Assembly: GCA_039583705.1 (NCBI GenBank)
Contig: JAVKSM010000005.1
Location: 1-45,994, forward strand
Source of the DNA: JAVKSM01 sp039583705
GTDB taxonomy: Bacteria > Actinomycetota > Actinomycetes > Mycobacteriales > Pseudonocardiaceae
DNA: 45,994 nucleotides
Reading direction: 5' to 3'
Below, piece after piece: positions 45,123 to 45,994 of this stretch. Numbering within the stretch: the first letter of the stretch is position 1; each line of letters begins with the position of its first letter. Below the pieces are notes generated by a model. It saw nothing but the letters and a program-made list of their open reading frames with translations, searched no databases and had not been told where the DNA came from. The position numbers were made by a program, and so were the translations under genes.

Positions 45123-45623
45123 GTGCCCAGGCCGACGAGCTCACCAGCCGAGACGACCGCTCCGCCCGCACCACTGGCACCGCCACCCGAGTTCGCCGGC
45201 GAGCAGCTCGTCGACCGGATGGGTGTCGAGATCACCTCCTGGGACCGGGACCGGGTGGTGGGGACGATGCCGGTGACCGGCAACCGGCAGCCGTACGGCC
45301 TGCTGCACGGTGGCGCGAACGCGGTGCTCGCCGAGACGCTGGGCTCCGTTGCGGCGGCACTGCACAGCCTGCCCGAGCGGGTGCCGGTCGGGCTGGAGCT
45401 GGTCTGTACCCACCACCGTGCCGTGACGACCGGGTCGGTCACCGGGGTCTGTACGCCGCTGTCCGTCGGACGGACGGTCGCCACCTTCGAGGTCGTCATC
45501 TCCGACGAGGACGGCCGGCGCACCTGCACCGCCAGGCTGACCTGCCTGCTCCGCGACCATCCCCCGGGCCTGCACCGGCTCCCCGCCGCAGGCGAGCACC
45601 GTCACACGTCTTCGCCCAGGTAG
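45123..45623 (+). CDS. PaaI-type hotdog-fold thioesterase
   Basis: 166 residues. The hotdog domain (about 30-145) carries the family active-site motif YGLLHGGANAVLAETLGS, with HGG and the catalytic acid Glu in AETLGS, and the later VGLELVCTHHRAVTTG. It hydrolyses acyl-CoA thioesters in the cytoplasm, commonly aromatic or 1,4-dihydroxy-2-naphthoyl-CoA. A 25-residue Pro/Ala-rich tail leads in. GTG 45123 follows a leaderless -10. It is divergent from polA and its 3' end overlaps the broken livF gene by about 20 bases. Confidence 0.9.
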   Translation: MPRPTSSPAETTAPPAPLAPPPEFAGEQLVDRMGVEITSWDRDRVVGTMPVTGNRQPYGLLHGGANAVLAETLGSVAAALHSLPERVPVGLELVCTHHRAVTTGSVTGVCTPLSVGRTVATFEVVISDEDGRRTCTARLTCLLRDHPPGLHRLPAAGEHRHTSSPR

Positions 45624-45994
45624 GCGGTGCGCACCCGGCTGTCGGCGAGCAACTCGGGCCCGGTGCCCGACAGCGTCGTGTACCCGAGGTCGACGACATA
45701 GTGACGACATAGCCCTGATCGGACACCGCCAGCGCGGCCAATGCGTTCTGCTCAACGAGCAGCACGGTGGTGTCCTGGCGCCGCAGCTCACGGACGGGTC
45801 GAAGATCCGCTACGTCCTCGGCGAGAACCCCAGCGACGGCTCGTCGAGCGTGATCAGCCGAAACCGTGACATGAGCGCCCGCCCCGATCGCCAGCATCTG
45901 CTGCTCCCCTCCGGAGAACGCCCGGCTCTGCTGCTCAGCCGCTGCCCGGGCTCGGGCGCTCTCACGGCCGGCTCCGGTCCAGCCGGACCACCGT
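45602..45994 (-). pseudogene. livF: Broken livF (branched-chain amino acid ABC ATPase)
   Basis: The C-terminal half of an ABC ATP-binding protein of the LivF type runs off the right edge. Signature SRAFSGGEQQMLAIG is followed in another frame by GRALMSRFRLITLDEPSLGF (Walker B), then DTTVLLVEQNALAALAVSDQ in the first frame (H-loop region changed to EQN, normal for LivF) and VDLGYTTLSGTGPELLAD to a stop in a third. At least three frame changes break it. One is explained by an 11-bp tandem duplication at 45692-45712. No permease genes are inside the window. Confidence 0.85.
45692..45712. repeat. 11-bp tandem duplication inside livF remnant
   Basis: GACGACATAGT followed by GACGACATAG, an 11-bp period. 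Removing one copy joins the frame of SDQGYVV to VDLGYTTL, so the duplication is a frameshift mutation. Confidence 0.85.

Overview
The window is very GC-rich DNA of actinobacterial type. Genes use many GTG and some TTG starts, neighbours are often coupled by GTGA or ATGA overlaps, and several genes appear to have leaderless promoters (a TANNNT box 6-7 nt before a GTG or ATG start). The gene families (DNA polymerase I, PPDK, DUF4232, HTH/NB-ARC/TPR proteins, two-domain laccase, FluG-type glutamine synthetase) fit an Actinomycetota chromosome. A Pseudonocardiales-like host is my guess and is not shown by the sequence. I see no tRNA, rRNA, CRISPR array, transposase or phage genes.

Bases 1-13,600 are an accessory, partly decaying region. 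Bases 1-161 hold no gene I can support. A condensation/wax-ester-synthase-like acyltransferase and a glycerophosphodiester phosphodiesterase run leftward. A cold-shock protein, a fatty-acid desaturase and a cyclopropane-fatty-acid synthase run rightward and look like a membrane-lipid adjustment group. Then come DUF2237, DUF421, a HAD hydrolase, a membrane-anchored HtrA protease, and an unusual 805-residue PQQ-type propeller protein that carries six WTGTD repeats inside one loop. Between these lie broken genes: an amidohydrolase, an FtsH with its AAA core deleted, a methyltransferase scrap, an unidentified membrane-protein remnant and a DyP peroxidase. A sixth broken gene, livF, sits at the right edge of the window.

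Bases 13,600-20,500 hold DUF4232, CinA/PncC, an HTH/NB-ARC/TPR protein with no visible P-loop and a coupled 89-residue partner, a divergent DoxX protein, a Gln-rich protein, a multi-pass GT-C-like membrane protein and a secreted L,D-transpeptidase.

Bases 20,500-32,000 hold aconitase, an amidohydrolase plus glutamine-synthetase pair (split FluG arrangement), a TAT-exported two-domain multicopper oxidase with a strong DtxR/IdeR-like iron box directly before its start, a leftward cluster (DUF2064 transferase, methyltransferase, cytochrome b-like/SUOX-fold molybdoprotein, small membrane protein), a YncE-like lipoprotein and a polysaccharide-deacetylase lipoprotein.

Bases 32,000-46,000 hold PPDK, a divergent MGDG-synthase-like glycosyltransferase, a CrtU-like FAD enzyme, a leftward set of MFS transporter, CalB-like secreted lipase and endoglycoceramidase-like GH5 enzyme (possibly a glycolipid-degrading module), a small Cys/His protein, DNA polymerase I, a PaaI-type thioesterase and the broken livF. 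Function calls rest on motif recognition by eye; no database search was run.
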